From: Streptomyces stelliscabiei
GTDB taxonomy: Bacteria; Actinomycetota; Actinomycetes; Streptomycetales; Streptomycetaceae
NCBI RefSeq assembly: GCF_014873495.1
Contig: NZ_JADBGF010000001.1
Coordinates: 7,936,001 to 8,000,000 of the forward strand
DNA length: 64,000 bases
Direction: 5' to 3'
A program made the translations under genes and the position numbers. Positions 17,805-27,369 of the stretch are shown here, in pieces. How positions within the stretch are numbered: position 1 is the stretch's first letter; each line of letters starts with the position of its first letter. Below the pieces are notes generated by a model. It was given only the letters and a program-made list of their open reading frames with translations. It was not told the origin of the DNA and ran no database searches.

Positions 17805-17890
17805 GTTCGCGTGAAACCCCTCGCGCCGGGGCATGTGCACCACGCCCCCTCTCGATCATGTCGAGGACGACAAGCGTGGGAGGTACGCCT

Positions 17891-19417
17891 GTGAGCAGCA
17901 CACTCTTCCGGACGAAGAAGGTCGAGCAGTCCATCCTCGATACCGAGGAGCCAGAACACGCGCTCAGGAAATCCTTGTCCGCGCTGGATCTGACGGTCTT
18001 CGGCGTCGGTGTCATCATCGGCACCGGCATCTTCGTCCTCACCGGCACGGTGGCCAAGAACAACGCCGGTCCCGCCGTGGCCCTCGCCTTCGTCGTGGCC
18101 GGCGTCGTCTGCGCGCTCGCCGCCCTCTGCTACGCGGAGTTCGCCTCCACGGTCCCGGTCGCGGGGTCCGCGTACACCTTCAGTTACGCCTCCCTCGGGG
18201 AACTGCCCGCCTGGATCATCGGCTGGGACTTGGTCCTGGAGTTCGCGCTGGGGACGGCGGTGGTGGCCGTCGGCTGGTCCGGCTACATCCACTCGCTGCT
18301 GGCCAACGCCGGCTGGGAGCTACCGGCGGCCCTCGGCACGAGAGACGGGGCCGACGGCTTCGGCTTCGACATCCTCGCCGCCGCGCTCGTCCTGATCCTC
18401 ACCGCCATCCTCGTGATCGGCACCAAGCTCTCCGCGCGTGTCACCTCCCTCGTCGTCGCGATCAAGGTGACGGTCGTCCTCACCGTGATCATCGCGGGAG
18501 CCTTCTTCGTCAAGGGCGACAACTACGACCCGTTCGTCCCGAAGGCGCAGGCGGTCGAGGCGGGGGACGGCCTCCAGTCGCCGCTCATCCAGCTGATGTT
18601 CGGCTGGGCGCCCTCCAACTTCGGTGTGATGGGCATCTTCACGGCCGCCTCCGTGGTCTTCTTCGCGTTCATCGGCTTCGACGTCGTCGCCACGGCCGCC
18701 GAGGAGACGAGGAACCCGCAGCGGGACATGCCCCGGGGCATCATCGGCTCGCTCGTCATCTGCACCACGCTGTACGTGGCGGTGTCGATCGTCGTCACCG
18801 GCATGCAGCACTACACGAAGCTGTCGGTGACCGCGCCGCTCGCCGACGCCTTCAAGGCCACCGGGCATCCGTGGTTCGCGGGCTTCATCAGCTTCGGCGC
18901 CGCCGTCGGCCTGACGACCGTGTGCATGATCCTGCTGCTCGGCCAGACCCGGGTGTTCTTCGCGATGAGCCGCGACGGGCTGCTGCCACGCTTCTTCTCC
19001 CGCGTCCACCCCCGGTTCAAGACGCCGCACCGGCCGACCGTCCTGCTCGGTGTGGTCATCGCGGTCCTCGCGGGTTTCACCCCGCTGAGCGAGCTAGCCG
19101 AGCTGGTCAACATCGGCACGCTGTTCGCCTTCGTGGTCGTCGCGATCGGCGTGGTCATCCTGCGCCGGACCCGCCCCGACCTGCCCCGGTCGTTCCGTAC
19201 CCCCTGGGTGCCGGTCATCCCGATCCTGTCGGTGTGCGCGTCGCTGTGGCTGATGCTCAACCTGCCCACGGAGACCTGGCTCCGCTTCGCCGGCTGGATG
19301 CTCCTGGGCTTCCTCGTCTACTTCCTCTACGGCCGCTCGCACAGCCGGCTCGGACGCCACGAGGAGACCCTGACGGGTGACCCGGGCGGGCCGCCGGGAC
19401 GCGGCGACGCCTCGTAG
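17891..19417 (+). CDS. APC-superfamily cationic amino-acid transporter
   Basis: 508 residues, about 12 membrane helices. The N-terminus has the cytoplasmic stretch ALRKSLSALDLTVFGVGVIIGTGIF, the unwound-helix signature GxGIGTGIF of amino-acid/polyamine permeases, and helix 6 contains FFAFIGFDVVATAAEET typical of the YfnA/CAT (TC 2.A.3.3) type. It probably imports basic or neutral amino acids; the exact substrate is not predictable. GTG at 17891 with GGGAGG 7 bases upstream. Single-gene unit flanked by terminators. Confidence 0.88.
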   Translation: MSSTLFRTKKVEQSILDTEEPEHALRKSLSALDLTVFGVGVIIGTGIFVLTGTVAKNNAGPAVALAFVVAGVVCALAALCYAEFASTVPVAGSAYTFSYASLGELPAWIIGWDLVLEFALGTAVVAVGWSGYIHSLLANAGWELPAALGTRDGADGFGFDILAAALVLILTAILVIGTKLSARVTSLVVAIKVTVVLTVIIAGAFFVKGDNYDPFVPKAQAVEAGDGLQSPLIQLMFGWAPSNFGVMGIFTAASVVFFAFIGFDVVATAAEETRNPQRDMPRGIIGSLVICTTLYVAVSIVVTGMQHYTKLSVTAPLADAFKATGHPWFAGFISFGAAVGLTTVCMILLLGQTRVFFAMSRDGLLPRFFSRVHPRFKTPHRPTVLLGVVIAVLAGFTPLSELAELVNIGTLFAFVVVAIGVVILRRTRPDLPRSFRTPWVPVIPILSVCASLWLMLNLPTETWLRFAGWMLLGFLVYFLYGRSHSRLGRHEETLTGDPGGPPGRGDAS

Positions 19418-19442
19418 CCGGTCCGCGCCGCGCATGTGCCCT

Positions 19443-19486
19443 CCGGCCCCGTACGCCCCCGCTCTTCCGGGGGCGCACGGGGCCGG
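19443..19486. terminator. Bidirectional terminator
   Basis: 18-bp arms with one mismatch (19443-19460, 19469-19486), loop GCTCTTCC; lies between convergent genes. Confidence 0.85.
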
Positions 19487-19493
19487 ACCGTGT

Positions 19494-19868
19494 TCAGGAC
19501 TCCCCGCGCACCGCCCTCGGCCCGGTCACCTCGGCACCCAACTCGCCGACCCGGCGCCGCAGTTCGCGGTCGGCGGTGACGACGAGGCAGGCGCGGTCGC
19601 GGGCCTCCTCGGCGACCAGTTCCACGATGCGGTCGTCGCCGCTGCGCGGGGCCGCCTCGACCCGTACGCCGGGGACCGGCTCCACACCTCGGGCCGCGCC
19701 CTCGACGACCATCACCAGCTCGACGGGCTCGCTCCGGCCGGGGACCCCGTCCCGGGCGAGGCGGTCGCGCAGGCGTTCCGCCGCGCCGTGCCGGTCGCGC
19801 CACCAGCCGTCGGGCACGGAGCCGATGACGTTGGCGGCGTCGACGATCACGAGCAGCGGGGCGTCCAT
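19494..19868 (-). CDS. NYN/PIN-like nuclease-fold protein
   Basis: 124 residues. Begins MDAPLLVIVDAANVIG, the hallmark first strand and acidic residue (Asp10) of NYN domains; further acids Asp78/79 (SGDDRIVEL) and Asp100 (VVTADRELR) complete a PIN-like metal site. Such domains are metal-dependent ribonucleases, in tRNA or mRNA processing; the specific target is unknown. ATG at 19868 is chosen because the upstream extension to 20054 is low-complexity and lies over a plus-strand coding stretch. It ends just before the convergent amino-acid transporter's terminator. Confidence 0.78.
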   Translation of the reverse strand: MDAPLLVIVDAANVIGSVPDGWWRDRHGAAERLRDRLARDGVPGRSEPVELVMVVEGAARGVEPVPGVRVEAAPRSGDDRIVELVAEEARDRACLVVTADRELRRRVGELGAEVTGPRAVRGES

Positions 19869-19919
19869 ACGAACAGGGTCGCACGCGGGTCGGCCCCACC
19901 GGGCCGGTGAAACGGTACG

Positions 19920-20147
19920 GTGCTGGCGCACCGCGACGTCGAGGGCCGGGTGCTGCTCGCGGCGTGCGGGACCGAGAACGAGCGGGCCGGGGTGGAGTGG
20001 GTGCCGACGGGCGAACGCTGTGTGGGGGCACCGGCGTTGGCGCGGGACGCGCACGGACGGGTGGTGCTCGGGGTGATCGGGGCGGACGGCACGCTGCGGA
20101 CGTCCCGGCTGGGGACACCGGACTTCAGGTTCGCCGAGGACACATGA
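19920..20147 (+). CDS. Small hypothetical protein (75 aa), possibly a remnant
   Basis: 75 residues from a GTG with an in-frame stop 12 bases earlier, so it cannot extend. Third codon positions are almost all G or C and the sequence (HRDVEGRVLLAACG, then ARDAHGRVVLGVIGADGTLR) has two blade-like repeats resembling a fragment of a beta-propeller or tectonin-type protein. There is no clear ribosome site. It may be a genuine small protein read from the NYN gene's promoter region or the leftover C-terminus of a larger gene. No function assigned. Confidence 0.45.
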   Translation: MLAHRDVEGRVLLAACGTENERAGVEWVPTGERCVGAPALARDAHGRVVLGVIGADGTLRTSRLGTPDFRFAEDT

Positions 20148-20148
20148 C

Positions 20149-20182
20149 AGGAGGGCCTCCGCCGAGCGGCGGAGACCCTCCT
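20149..20182. terminator. Terminator between 75-aa gene and fadB
   Basis: AGGAGGG (20149-20155) with CCTCCT (20177-20182), plus inner CTCCGCC/GGCGGAG; strong GC stem between convergent genes. Confidence 0.85.
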
Positions 20183-20232
20183 CAGGTCCGTACGGCCCTC
20201 AGGGCCGGGACCGTGTCATGCCGGTGCGACCG

Positions 20233-22359
20233 TCACGCGGGGACCGAGGCGACCCCGGTCTCCAGGAACTTCTTCCCGTTCACCCGCTCGCTGACGCCCT
20301 CGCGGTCCAGGTACGGCGTGATGCCGCCCAGGTGGAAGGGCCAGCCGGCGCCGGTGATCAGGCAGAGGTCGATGTCCTGCGCCTCGGCGACGACACCCTC
20401 GTCGAGCATGAGCCCGATCTCCTGGGCGACGGCGTCGAGCACGCGGGCCCGCACCTGCTCCTCGGACAGGACGACGTCGCCCTGCTTGAGGAGCGCGGCG
20501 ACCTCGGGGTCCAGCTCCGGCTTGCCGGAGTCGTAGACGTAGAAGCCGCGCTTGCCGGCCTTGACGACGGCGGCGAGGTTCGGGGAGACCGTGAAGCGGT
20601 CCGGGAAGGCGCGGTTGAGGGTCTCGGAGACGTGCAGACCGATGGCCGGGCCGACCAGCTCCAGGAGCACCAGCGGCGACATCGGCAGACCCAGCGGCTC
20701 GACCGCCTTCTCGGCGACCTCGACCGGCGTGCCCTCGTCGATGACGTTCTGGATCTCGCCCATGAAGCGGGTCAGGATGCGGTTCACGACGAACGCCGGG
20801 GCGTCCTTCACCAGGACCGCGGTCTTCTTCAGCTTCTTGGCGACGGCGAACGCCGTGGCGAGGGAGGCGTCGTCCGTGGTCTCGCCCCGGACGATCTCCA
20901 GCAGCGGCAGGATCGCGACCGGGTTGAAGAAGTGGAAGCCGACGACCCGCTCGGGGTTCTTCAGCTTCGACGCCATCTCGGTGACCGACAGCGAGGAGGT
21001 GTTGGTGGCGAGGATCGCGTGCGCCGGGGCGACCGCCTCGACCTCCGCGAACACCTGCTGCTTGACGCCGATCTCCTCGAACACGGCCTCGATGATGAAG
21101 TCCGCGTCCGCGAAGCCCTCGGCCTTGTCCAGGACACCGGTGACCAGCGCCTTGAGGCGGTTGGCCTTGTCCTGGTTGATCCGGCCCTTGAGCAGCAGCT
21201 TGTCGATCTCGGCGTGGACGTAGCCCACACCCTTGTCGACGCGCTCCTGGTCGATGTCGGTCAGGACGACCGGCACCTCCAGGCGGCGCAGGAACAGCAG
21301 CGCGAGCTGGGAGGCCATCAGACCGGCGCCGACGACACCGACCTTGGTGACCGGGCGGGCGAGGTTCTTGTCCGGGGCGCCGGCGGGGCGCTTGCCGCGC
21401 TTCTGCACCAGGTTGAAGGCGTAGATGCCCGAGCGCAGCTCGCCACCCATGATCAGGTCGGCGAGGGCCACGTCCTCGGCGTCGTACCCCTTCTGGAGGT
21501 CGCCGTCCTTGGCCGCGGCGATGATGTCCAGCGCGCGGTAGGCGGCCGGGGCGGCCCCGTGCACCTTGCTGTCGGCGATGAACCGGCCGCGTGCGACGGC
21601 CTGGTCCCAGGCCTCGCCACGGTCGATCGCCGGGCGCTCGACGGCGATCTCGCCCTTGAGGAGGGAGGCCGTCCACAGCAGCGACTGCTCGAGGAAGTCC
21701 GCGCCCTCGAAGAGCGCGTCGGCGATCCCGAGGTCGTAGACCTGACCGCCCTTGAGCTGCTTGTTCTGGTTGAGCGAGTTCTCGATGATCACGGTGACGG
21801 CCTTGTCCGCACCGATCAGGTTCGGCAGGAGCGTGCAGCCGCCCCAGCCGGGAACCAGACCGAGGAAGACCTCGGGCAGCGAGAAGGCCGGCAGGGCCGC
21901 TGAGACGGTCCGGTAAGAGCAGTGCAGACCGACCTCGACGCCACCGCCCATCGCGGCACCGTTGTAGTACGCGAAGGTCGGGACGGCGAGCGTGGACAGC
22001 CGCTTGAAGACCTCGTGGCCGCCCTTGCCGATGGCGAGCGCGTCGGAGTGGTTCTTCAGGAGCTCGACGCCCTTGAGGTCCGCGCCGACCGCGAAGATGA
22101 ACGGCTTGCCGGTGACGCCGACACCGACGATCTCGCCGGCCGACGCCTCCTTCTCGACCTGGTCGATGGCGATGCTCAGGTTCGCCAGCGACGCCGGGCC
22201 GAAGGTGGTCGGCTTGGTGTGGTCGAAGCCGTTGTCGAGGGTGATCAGCGCGAAGCGTCCGGCGCCGAACGGCAGGTCGAGGTGGCGTACGTGCGCGGAC
22301 GTCACGACCTCGTCGGGGAACAGCTCCGCCGCGCCCTTGAGAAGCTCGGTGGTGGTCAC
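20233..22359 (-). CDS. fadB: Fatty-acid oxidation multifunctional protein, alpha subunit
   Basis: 708 residues. Fused enoyl-CoA hydratase (about 1-200; crotonase loop YYNGAAMGGGVEVGLHC) and 3-hydroxyacyl-CoA dehydrogenase (about 315-700; NAD loop VGVVGAGLMASQLALLFLRR, catalytic VVGFHFFNPVAILPLLEIV). It performs steps two and three of beta-oxidation in the cytoplasm together with the thiolase encoded upstream. GTG at 22359 overlaps the thiolase stop by four bases (GTGA) and has GGAGG upstream, so the two are translationally coupled and probably form a complex. Length is normal. Confidence 0.94.
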   Translation of the reverse strand: MTTTELLKGAAELFPDEVVTSAHVRHLDLPFGAGRFALITLDNGFDHTKPTTFGPASLANLSIAIDQVEKEASAGEIVGVGVTGKPFIFAVGADLKGVELLKNHSDALAIGKGGHEVFKRLSTLAVPTFAYYNGAAMGGGVEVGLHCSYRTVSAALPAFSLPEVFLGLVPGWGGCTLLPNLIGADKAVTVIIENSLNQNKQLKGGQVYDLGIADALFEGADFLEQSLLWTASLLKGEIAVERPAIDRGEAWDQAVARGRFIADSKVHGAAPAAYRALDIIAAAKDGDLQKGYDAEDVALADLIMGGELRSGIYAFNLVQKRGKRPAGAPDKNLARPVTKVGVVGAGLMASQLALLFLRRLEVPVVLTDIDQERVDKGVGYVHAEIDKLLLKGRINQDKANRLKALVTGVLDKAEGFADADFIIEAVFEEIGVKQQVFAEVEAVAPAHAILATNTSSLSVTEMASKLKNPERVVGFHFFNPVAILPLLEIVRGETTDDASLATAFAVAKKLKKTAVLVKDAPAFVVNRILTRFMGEIQNVIDEGTPVEVAEKAVEPLGLPMSPLVLLELVGPAIGLHVSETLNRAFPDRFTVSPNLAAVVKAGKRGFYVYDSGKPELDPEVAALLKQGDVVLSEEQVRARVLDAVAQEIGLMLDEGVVAEAQDIDLCLITGAGWPFHLGGITPYLDREGVSERVNGKKFLETGVASVPA

Positions 22360-23582
22360 TTGTCGCCTCCGGCGTCCTTGTGGTGCGGGTTCTCCCAGAT
22401 GACCGTGGCGCCCATGCCGAAGCCGACGCACATCGTGGTCAGGCCGTAGCGGACCTCCGGCTGCTCCTCGAACTGGCGGGCGAGCTGCGTCATCAGACGC
22501 ACACCCGACGAGGCCAGCGGGTGACCGAAGGCGATGGCGCCGCCGTACTGGTTGACGCGCGCGTCGTCGTCGGCGATGCCGTAGTGCTCCAGGAAGGCCA
22601 GCACCTGGACGGCGAAGGCCTCGTTGATCTCGAACAGGCCGATGTCGTCGATGGACAGACCCGCCTGGGCGAGCGCCTTCTCCGTCGCCGGGATCGGGCC
22701 GTAACCCATGACCTCCGGCTCGACACCCACGAAGGAGTACGAGACGAGGCGCATCTTGACGGGGAGGTTGTTCTCGCGGGCGAAGTCCTCGGAGGCGATG
22801 AGCGAGGCCGTCGCGCCGTCGTTCAGACCGGCCGCGTTACCGGCGGTGACCCGGCCGTGCACGCGGAACGGGGTCTTGAGGCCCGTCAGGTTCTCGAGGG
22901 TGGTCCCCGGGCGCATCGGCTCGTCGGCGGTGACCAGGCCCCAGCCGGTCTCGCCGGCCTCGGCGTTGGTGCGACGGACCGAGATCGGTACCAGGTCGGC
23001 CTGGATCTTGCCGTTGGCGTACGCCTTGGCGGCCTTCTCCTGGGAGCGCACGGCGTACTCGTCGGCGCGCTGCTTGGTGATCGTCGGGTACCGGTCGTGC
23101 AGGTTCTCGGCGGTCATGCCCATGAACAGGGCGGACTCGTCGACCAGCTTCTCGCTGACGAAGCGCGGGTTGGGGTCCACGCCCTCACCCATGGGGTGGC
23201 GGCCCATGTGCTCGACACCGCCGGCGATGGCGACGTCGTACGCGCCGAAGGCGACGGAACCGGCGACCGAGGTGACGGCGGTCAGGGCGCCGGCGCACAT
23301 GCGGTCGATGGAGTAGCCGGGCACCGACTGCGGCAGACCGGCGAGGATGCCCGCCGTGCGTCCGATGGTGAGGCCCTGGTCACCGATCTGCGTGGTCGCG
23401 GCGATGGCGACCTCGTCGATCTTCGCGGGCTCCAGACCGGGGTTGCGGCGCAGCAGCTCCCGGATCGCCTTCACGACGAGGTCGTCGGCGCGGGTCTCGT
23501 GGTAGATGCCCTTCGGGCCCGCCTTGCCGAACGGGGTGCGGACGCCGTCGACGAAGACGACTTCCTTGACGGTACGAGGCAC
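22356..23582 (-). CDS. fadA: Acetyl-CoA acyltransferase (thiolase)
   Basis: 408 residues. Last step of beta-oxidation, releasing acetyl-CoA. Nucleophilic Cys96 (YSIDRMCAGALTAV), the EAFAVQ and GGAIAFGHPLASSG motifs and the second active Cys in TMCVGFGMGA are all present. GTG at 23582 is preceded by GGAGGAGAG; the frame runs 24 codons further up but those are low-quality. It heads the fadAB operon; its promoter must lie in the 216 bases before the LacI gene's stop. Confidence 0.94.
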   Translation of the reverse strand: MPRTVKEVVFVDGVRTPFGKAGPKGIYHETRADDLVVKAIRELLRRNPGLEPAKIDEVAIAATTQIGDQGLTIGRTAGILAGLPQSVPGYSIDRMCAGALTAVTSVAGSVAFGAYDVAIAGGVEHMGRHPMGEGVDPNPRFVSEKLVDESALFMGMTAENLHDRYPTITKQRADEYAVRSQEKAAKAYANGKIQADLVPISVRRTNAEAGETGWGLVTADEPMRPGTTLENLTGLKTPFRVHGRVTAGNAAGLNDGATASLIASEDFARENNLPVKMRLVSYSFVGVEPEVMGYGPIPATEKALAQAGLSIDDIGLFEINEAFAVQVLAFLEHYGIADDDARVNQYGGAIAFGHPLASSGVRLMTQLARQFEEQPEVRYGLTTMCVGFGMGATVIWENPHHKDAGGDK

Positions 23583-23798
23583 GATGGCTCTCCTCCAGAG
23601 GTGCGGGACGGCACTGCTGCGATGCGCAACCGCTGAGCGGGCGCTCAGCCCCATGCTACTTGCGGGTAACTGTGCTGCACACCCCTGGACGGGGGAGCGG
23701 CGAAGGTCACACGGGTTTCGAGGGTTACCGCCGGTTACGCATTCCTACCTTAGGGGCGCGGGCAGCCGTGCGACCAGCCACGACCCACCCGTTGTCCC

Positions 23799-24839
23799 CT
23801 ACGGCACCCGAGGGGCGGTCGCGGTGGACCCCCGGGGAACCAGTACGGGCGTGGCCACCGGATGAGACACCCCGACCTCCCCGTCCCCGTCGATCACCCC
23901 GAACAACGTCCGCGCCACATCCGCCCCGAACCCGTGCACGTCATGACTCATCGCGGAGAGAGTCGGCCGCGTCAGCCGACAGAGCTGTGAATCGTCCCAG
24001 GCCAGCAGGGACAGGTCCGCCGGCACCCGCACCCCCATCTCGGCGGCCACGGACAATCCCGCCACCGCCATGATGTCGTTGTCGTAGACGATCGCCGTGG
24101 GCCGATCGTCCCCCGCCCCGGTCAGCAACGCCCGCGTCGCCCGCGCCCCCGCCTCCCCCGAGAAGTCGGTCGCCACCTGCCAGACCCGGACCGGCTTCAG
24201 CGACCCGGCCGCCGTCGCGAACGCCGCCGTACGCAGGGCCGAATGGCCCAGCGACCCCGCGCCCCCCACCCGCGCGATCCGCCGGTGCCCCAGCGCCGCC
24301 AGATACCGCACCGCCTCCGTCACGGCGGTCGCGTCGTCCGTCCACACGGAGGTCAGTCCGCCGGTCAGTGAGGGATGCCCGACGGCCACCACCGGCATCC
24401 CCAGCCGCTGCGCCGCGGCCACTCTCGGATCGTCCCTGCGGAAGTCGACGAGGATCGACCCGCTGACCTGCCGCCCCCGCCACCACGCGTCCTGGAGCCC
24501 CACCTCCTCCTCCAGGTTCCGCACCAGCCGCAGCAGCAGCGAGCAGGACCGTTCGGTCAGCACGCCCTCCACCCCGGAGATGAACTCCATGTAGAAGGGT
24601 TCGAGCCCGAGCAGCTTCGCGGGCCGGCAGACCGCGAGACCCACCACGTCGGCCCGGCGGTTCGACAGCGACCGCGCCGCCAGGTTCGGCGCCCACCCCA
24701 GCTCCCGTGCCGCCGCGAAGATCCGGTCCCGGGTGGCGTCGGCCAGCCCCGGCTTCCGGTTGAACGCGAGCGACACCGCCCCCTTGGACACCCCGGCGAG
24801 CGCGGCGACGTCCTTGATGGTCACGCGGGAGGTCGTCAT
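23799..24839 (-). CDS. LacI-family regulator of the mannoside module
   Basis: 346 residues. N-terminal LacI helix-turn-helix and hinge (VTIKDVAALAGVSKGAVSLAFNRK, then SNRRADVVGL), followed by a type 1 periplasmic-binding-like effector domain. Start ATG overlaps the beta-mannosidase stop by four bases (ATGA), so the regulator is translated with that enzyme and likely represses its own operon and the divergent importer through sites at 27221-27299. The inducer is presumably mannose, mannobiose or another released sugar. No strong terminator is seen after it. Confidence 0.88.
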   Translation of the reverse strand: MTTSRVTIKDVAALAGVSKGAVSLAFNRKPGLADATRDRIFAAARELGWAPNLAARSLSNRRADVVGLAVCRPAKLLGLEPFYMEFISGVEGVLTERSCSLLLRLVRNLEEEVGLQDAWWRGRQVSGSILVDFRRDDPRVAAAQRLGMPVVAVGHPSLTGGLTSVWTDDATAVTEAVRYLAALGHRRIARVGGAGSLGHSALRTAAFATAAGSLKPVRVWQVATDFSGEAGARATRALLTGAGDDRPTAIVYDNDIMAVAGLSVAAEMGVRVPADLSLLAWDDSQLCRLTRPTLSAMSHDVHGFGADVARTLFGVIDGDGEVGVSHPVATPVLVPRGSTATAPRVP

Positions 24840-27208
24840 CGGCTGGGCTCCAGGCAGTACAGGGCTGATCGGGCGGCTTCCGCACCGGGAGTCTTCCAGC
24901 CGCTGACACCGATGGTCACCCGTTCCCCGGGGAGCAGGGTGACCAGCCCCCGGTCCGCCCGCGCCTCGGGGTCCAGCCGGTCGGCCTGCAGCAGCAGGTC
25001 CCGTACGAGGGTGCGGGCCGTCACCGTGACCGAGTCCGGCGTGACGCTCACGTCGAACTCCGGCCGGGGGTAGGGGATCTCGCGGTCGGGGCTCGGGAAG
25101 AGCAGGGCCCGCAGCCCGTCCGCGTCCGCGTCCGCGACGAGGAACTCCTTCGGCCCGACGGGCTCCAGCTCCTCCGGTACGCCGACACGGGCCACCGTCC
25201 GCCCCGCCGCGACGAACCCGACCCGGGCCTCTCCGATCACCTCCCCGTCGACCGACATCCGCCGCAGCCGCACGGAGCCCGTCCACTGCCCGGCCGCCTG
25301 GTTGACCACGGCCAGCACCCGTGGGGTCAGCGTCAGCAGCCGGTCCGCGTACAGCCGCCGCAGCTCGAAGTAGAGCGGCTTCTCCCGGCCGTCCCCGTCG
25401 ATCGCCGCCCAGGAGGTCACCGGCCAGCAGTCGTTGAGCTGCCACACGATCGTGCCCGCGCACACCGGCCAGTGCGACCGCCAGTGCTCGATCCCGGCGG
25501 CGACCGCCCGCGCCTGGTTGACCTGCGTCAGATAGTGCCAGCGGTCGAAGTCCCCCTCGGGCAGGGCGAAATGACGCGCGAGCCCCCGCTCCAGCTTCCC
25601 GTTGCCGTCCTCGGCCTTCTGGTGGTGCAGCATGCCGGGGGAGTCCGGCGCCGGCTCCTCGCCCGGCAGCGCCCGCCGCAGCGTCGCGTACGCGGGCGGC
25701 GCCTGCCAGCCGAACTCGGCCACGAAACGGGGCACGTGCGCCCGGTACTCCGCGTAGTCCTCCCGGTTCCACACCTCCCAGGAGTGGTGCGTGCCGTGCG
25801 CGGGGTCGTTCGGATGCCGCTCCCAGGACCCCGACCACGGAGAGCCCGCCGTGTACGGCCGCGTCGGGTCCAACTCGGCCACCACGCGCGGCAGCACGCC
25901 CAGGTAGTACCCCTCACCCCACGACTCCCCGGCGAGCCGTGCCTCCCAGCCCCAGTCCCTGAACCCCCACAGGTTCTCGTTGTTGCCGTTCCACAGGACC
26001 AGCGAGGGATGCGGCATCAGCCGGACGACGTTCTCCCGCGCCTCGGCCTCCACCTCGCCCCGCAGCGGCTGTTCCTCCGGGTAGGCCGCGCACGCGAACG
26101 GGAAGTCCTGCCAGACCAGCAGGCCCAGCTCGTCGCAGACGTCGTAGAAGTCCTCGCTCTCGTAGATCCCGCCGCCCCAGATCCGTACGAGGTCGACCCC
26201 GGCCCCGGCCGCCCGCGTGAGCCGCGCGCGGTACCGCTCGGGCGTGATCCGGGAGGGGAACACGTCGTCCGGGATCCAGTTGACCCCGCGCGCGAACAGC
26301 CGCTCACCGTTGACCATGAGGGTGAACCCGGTGCCGTGCTCATCGGCGCCCTGGTCCAGTCCGACGGTCCGGAACCCGATCCGCCGCCGCCAGACGTCCA
26401 GCGCGTCACCCTCGGCGTGCAGCGACAACTCGACCTCGTACAAGGGCTGTTCGCCGTACCCGCGGGGCCACCACAGCTCCACGCCCGGCACCTCCAGGCG
26501 TACGGCCCCGCTCGTCCCCTCGACCTCCGCGACCGCGGTGACGCCCCCCACCCGCGCCTCCAGCCGCAGCCCCGCCTCCACGGCCGCCCGCTCCACGTCG
26601 ACGAGCAGTTCCACGTGCCCGGTCGTGCCGTCGACGCTCACCAGCGGCCGTACCCGCGCGATCCTGGCCGTCGACCACCTCTCCAGCCGGACGGGCCGCC
26701 AGATCCCGGCGGTCACGAGCGTCGGCCCCCAGTCCCAGCCGAAGGAGCAGGCCATCTTCCTGATGTACTGGAAGGGTTCGGGATAGGCGTTCGGCCGGTC
26801 GCCGAGCCGCTCGCGCACCGCCTCCGCCTCGGCGTACGCCGAGGCGAAGCGCACCGAGAGCAGGCCGCTCAGACCGGTGATGTCGAAGCGGTACGAGCGG
26901 TGCATGTTCCGCACGGAACCGAGGACCCGGCCGTCGAGCCGGATCTCGGCGGCGGTGTCGAGCCCGTCGAAGACCAGGTCGGTCTGGTCGTGCCCGCCGG
27001 CCGCGCCGGCGCCGGGCAGCTCGACCTCGTACGTCCACTCCCGGCGCCCCACCCACGCCACCTCGGTCTCGTTGCGCCCGAGAAAGGGGTCCGAGATCAG
27101 CCCCGCCGCCAGCAGATCGGTGTGCACGCACCCGGGCACCTCGGCCGGGAGGGCATCTCCCCCATGGCGCAGGATCCAGCCCTCGACGAGCGGTGTGGCG
27201 TCCAGCAT
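24836..27208 (-). CDS. GH2 beta-mannosidase
   Basis: 790 residues, cytoplasmic (no signal). Sugar-binding domain about 1-180, Ig-like domain about 190-280, TIM barrel about 290-590 and a C-terminal beta domain. Acid/base Glu411 lies in LWNGNNENLWG and nucleophile Glu498 in RFVAEFGWQAPP; the wide GWDWGPTL motif is diagnostic of beta-mannosidases in GH2. It would hydrolyse beta-mannosides brought in by the divergent ABC importer. ATG at 27208 has AGGAG five bases upstream; a GTG at 27214 would abut the ribosome site. Co-translated with the LacI regulator. Confidence 0.92.
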   Translation of the reverse strand: MLDATPLVEGWILRHGGDALPAEVPGCVHTDLLAAGLISDPFLGRNETEVAWVGRREWTYEVELPGAGAAGGHDQTDLVFDGLDTAAEIRLDGRVLGSVRNMHRSYRFDITGLSGLLSVRFASAYAEAEAVRERLGDRPNAYPEPFQYIRKMACSFGWDWGPTLVTAGIWRPVRLERWSTARIARVRPLVSVDGTTGHVELLVDVERAAVEAGLRLEARVGGVTAVAEVEGTSGAVRLEVPGVELWWPRGYGEQPLYEVELSLHAEGDALDVWRRRIGFRTVGLDQGADEHGTGFTLMVNGERLFARGVNWIPDDVFPSRITPERYRARLTRAAGAGVDLVRIWGGGIYESEDFYDVCDELGLLVWQDFPFACAAYPEEQPLRGEVEAEARENVVRLMPHPSLVLWNGNNENLWGFRDWGWEARLAGESWGEGYYLGVLPRVVAELDPTRPYTAGSPWSGSWERHPNDPAHGTHHSWEVWNREDYAEYRAHVPRFVAEFGWQAPPAYATLRRALPGEEPAPDSPGMLHHQKAEDGNGKLERGLARHFALPEGDFDRWHYLTQVNQARAVAAGIEHWRSHWPVCAGTIVWQLNDCWPVTSWAAIDGDGREKPLYFELRRLYADRLLTLTPRVLAVVNQAAGQWTGSVRLRRMSVDGEVIGEARVGFVAAGRTVARVGVPEELEPVGPKEFLVADADADGLRALLFPSPDREIPYPRPEFDVSVTPDSVTVTARTLVRDLLLQADRLDPEARADRGLVTLLPGERVTIGVSGWKTPGAEAARSALYCLEPSR

Positions 27209-27220
27209 GCGCACTCCTAA

Positions 27221-27231
27221 ACCGGTCCAGT
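27221..27231 (+). promoter_or_regulatory. Operator-like site 1 (ACCGGTCCAGT)
   Basis: Direct repeat partner of 27289-27299 (ACCGGTTCAGT). Each contains the palindrome ACCGGT with AA/TT flanks, typical of LacI operators. This copy overlaps the region just upstream of the beta-mannosidase start. Confidence 0.55.
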
Positions 27232-27250
27232 CAATTCCCCGACACCATCG

Positions 27251-27263
27251 CGAAACTATTTCG
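27251..27263. promoter_or_regulatory. Central dyad CGAAACTATTTCG
   Basis: CGAAA/TTTCG with a 3-base spacer. Its centre (27257) coincides with the midpoint of the two ACCGGT repeats. Confidence 0.5.
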
Positions 27264-27288
27264 ACAGCCTTGGCGCAATAGGGACTTT

Positions 27289-27299
27289 ACCGGTTCAGT
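27289..27299 (+). promoter_or_regulatory. Operator-like site 2 (ACCGGTTCAGT)
   Basis: Second copy of the ACCGGTYCAGT element, 68 bases from the first and 71 bases before the binding-protein start codon, in the importer promoter. Confidence 0.55.
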
Positions 27300-27369
27300 A
27301 ACAGGCTGCCAGAGTGCCGAACCAGCCACCCCACTCGTGCTCGTCCGTCCCAGAACGGAGCTGGTGCAC

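Noticed and set aside
15521..19417. Single open frame of about 1300 codons
   Set aside because: Most of it is an out-of-frame reading through dxs; only the last 508 codons (from 17891) are a real transporter gene.
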